Shown: in pieces, positions 33,761 to 34,302 of the stretch | Numbering within the stretch: the stretch's first letter is position 1 | Layout of the letters: each line of letters begins with the position of its first letter | Notes under the pieces: generated by a model | What the model was told of the DNA's origin: nothing | The model's input: the letters and a program-made list of their open reading frames with translations, nothing else | Databases searched by the model: none | Assembly: GCA_946628965.1 (NCBI GenBank) | Contig: CAMOXI010000017.1 | Coordinates: forward strand, 1-34,302 | Direction of reading: 5' to 3' | Origin: an uncultured Clostridia bacterium | Lineage (GTDB): Bacteria; Bacillota; Clostridia; Oscillospirales; Oscillospiraceae | DNA: 34,302 bases | Program-made: the position numbers and the translations under genes

Positions 33761-34302
33761 TTACTCGGTCTTGAAACGGTCAGCACCGGTGTCGGCGCCG
33801 GCAGCGGCGATGGCGTCCATCACGTCATTCACGTTCTGCTCGGTGTCGGTCGCGGCCTTGGCGAAGTCATAGCCGTCCCATACGAGGCTGGGATCCAGGC
33901 CAAACTGAGCGGCAGCTTCGGGCTGCGTGGCGTTGTCAATAACCAGGAATTGGTAAGAACCGTGCTGAGCGGCCAGCTCAACGCAGTCGGGGCTCAGGGC
34001 GTACTCCATGAAGAGCTTGGCAGCGTTCATGTGCTTGGCACCCTTGAAGATGGCGACAGGGCCGACCTCGCAGGCCGTACCGTCGGAGGGGACGACCAGA
34101 GACACGTTCTCATAGCCGTTGTCAAGGATCTGGGTGATGCCGTCATGCAGGAAGCCGATGCCGATGACGCACTCGCCGGTGCCCACGTTCTTGGACGGGC
34201 CGGAGCCGGACTTGGTGTAAACCTGAACGTTCTTATCCAGGTCTACCAGGTACTGGATGCCTTCGTCATGGCCCTTGAGCTGGATCATGAGGTTGGCGAC
34301 CA
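33761..34302 (-). CDS. Extracellular solute-binding protein, C-terminal part (truncated by window end)
   Basis: The last ~180 residues of an ABC-importer binding protein; the frame stays open past the right edge (…VANLMIQLKGHDEG), so the signal peptide and N-terminal lobe are missing. Segments YTKSGSGPSKNVGTGECVIGIGFLHDGI and GPVAIFKGAKHMNAAKLFMEYALSPDCVEL match the family of Fe3+/2-aminoethylphosphonate binding proteins (COG1840 type). The ATG at 34288 is internal. With the fused permease it forms one import system. Ligand is not determinable from the visible part; ferric iron and phosphonate are the leading options. Confidence 0.88.
   Translation of the reverse strand, partial: VANLMIQLKGHDEGIQYLVDLDKNVQVYTKSGSGPSKNVGTGECVIGIGFLHDGITQILDNGYENVSLVVPSDGTACEVGPVAIFKGAKHMNAAKLFMEYALSPDCVELAAQHGSYQFLVIDNATQPEAAAQFGLDPSLVWDGYDFAKAATDTEQNVNDVMDAIAAAGADTGADRFKTE

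Noticed and set aside
1-34302. CRISPR array, prophage, insertion sequence or defence island
   Set aside because: No direct-repeat/spacer series, transposase, integrase or nuclease cassette is visible; nearly all coding space is occupied by housekeeping genes.

Overview
This window is chromosomal core DNA from a high-GC, spore-forming member of the Clostridia, most likely an Oscillospirales/Ruminococcaceae-type gut Firmicute (inference). The evidence is the Firmicute gene order gmk-rpoZ-priA-def-fmt-rsmB-rlmN-prpC-prkC-rsgA, spore morphogenesis genes (spoVM, sipL), RemA, CdaA/CdaR, a PASTA-domain Ser/Thr kinase, consensus sigma-A promoters and strong AGGAGG-type ribosome binding sites. No phage, integrase, transposase, CRISPR array, rRNA or tRNA was found.

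Layout. 1-505 (+): 3' end of acetate kinase, ending at a bidirectional terminator shared with the convergent minus-strand genes. 569-18576 (-): a nearly unbroken head-to-tail run read from right to left: cdaA-cdaR-rseC-yicC-remA-gmk-rpoZ-priA-def-fmt-rsmB-rlmN-prpC-prkC-rsgA, a terminator hairpin, cca, a COG3541-type nucleotidyltransferase, a second hairpin, a 50-aa membrane peptide, a 33-aa SpoVM, and sipL. A perfect TTGACA-17-TATAAT promoter sits in front of cdaA. 18683-20049 (-): a class-V aminotransferase/cysteine desulfurase overlapped by a DUF3343 (putative Se/S carrier) gene. 20161-28733 (-): ybaK-uvrA-recD2-comFC-mreB-ispD-ispF. 28873-29430 (-): TetR-family regulator. 29589-30465 (+): an unrecognised membrane-anchored protein and secG, each with its own promoter. 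30466-30891 is non-coding and holds a train of hairpins plus a long imperfect inverted repeat. 30892-34302 (-): an Fe3+/phosphonate-type ABC transporter (ATPase, fused double permease, start-truncated binding protein).

How the genes work together. The long minus-strand run couples c-di-AMP synthesis, nucleotide supply, transcription, replication restart, translation initiation, rRNA modification and PrpC/PrkC signalling. Its distal end carries the spore-coat basement layer: SpoVM, the curvature-sensing peptide that anchors SpoIVA, overlaps the start of SipL, the clostridial SpoIVA partner.

The most noteworthy items are the tiny spoVM gene, easily missed because of its size, and its overlap with sipL; the 50-aa membrane peptide just upstream, whose ribosome binding site lies inside a terminator-like hairpin; the csd-DUF3343 pair; a 28-bp palindrome between uvrA and recD2 that shares pieces with the cdaA promoter region; and the hairpin array after secG. 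I see no clear evidence of a wholly new defence or mobile system.
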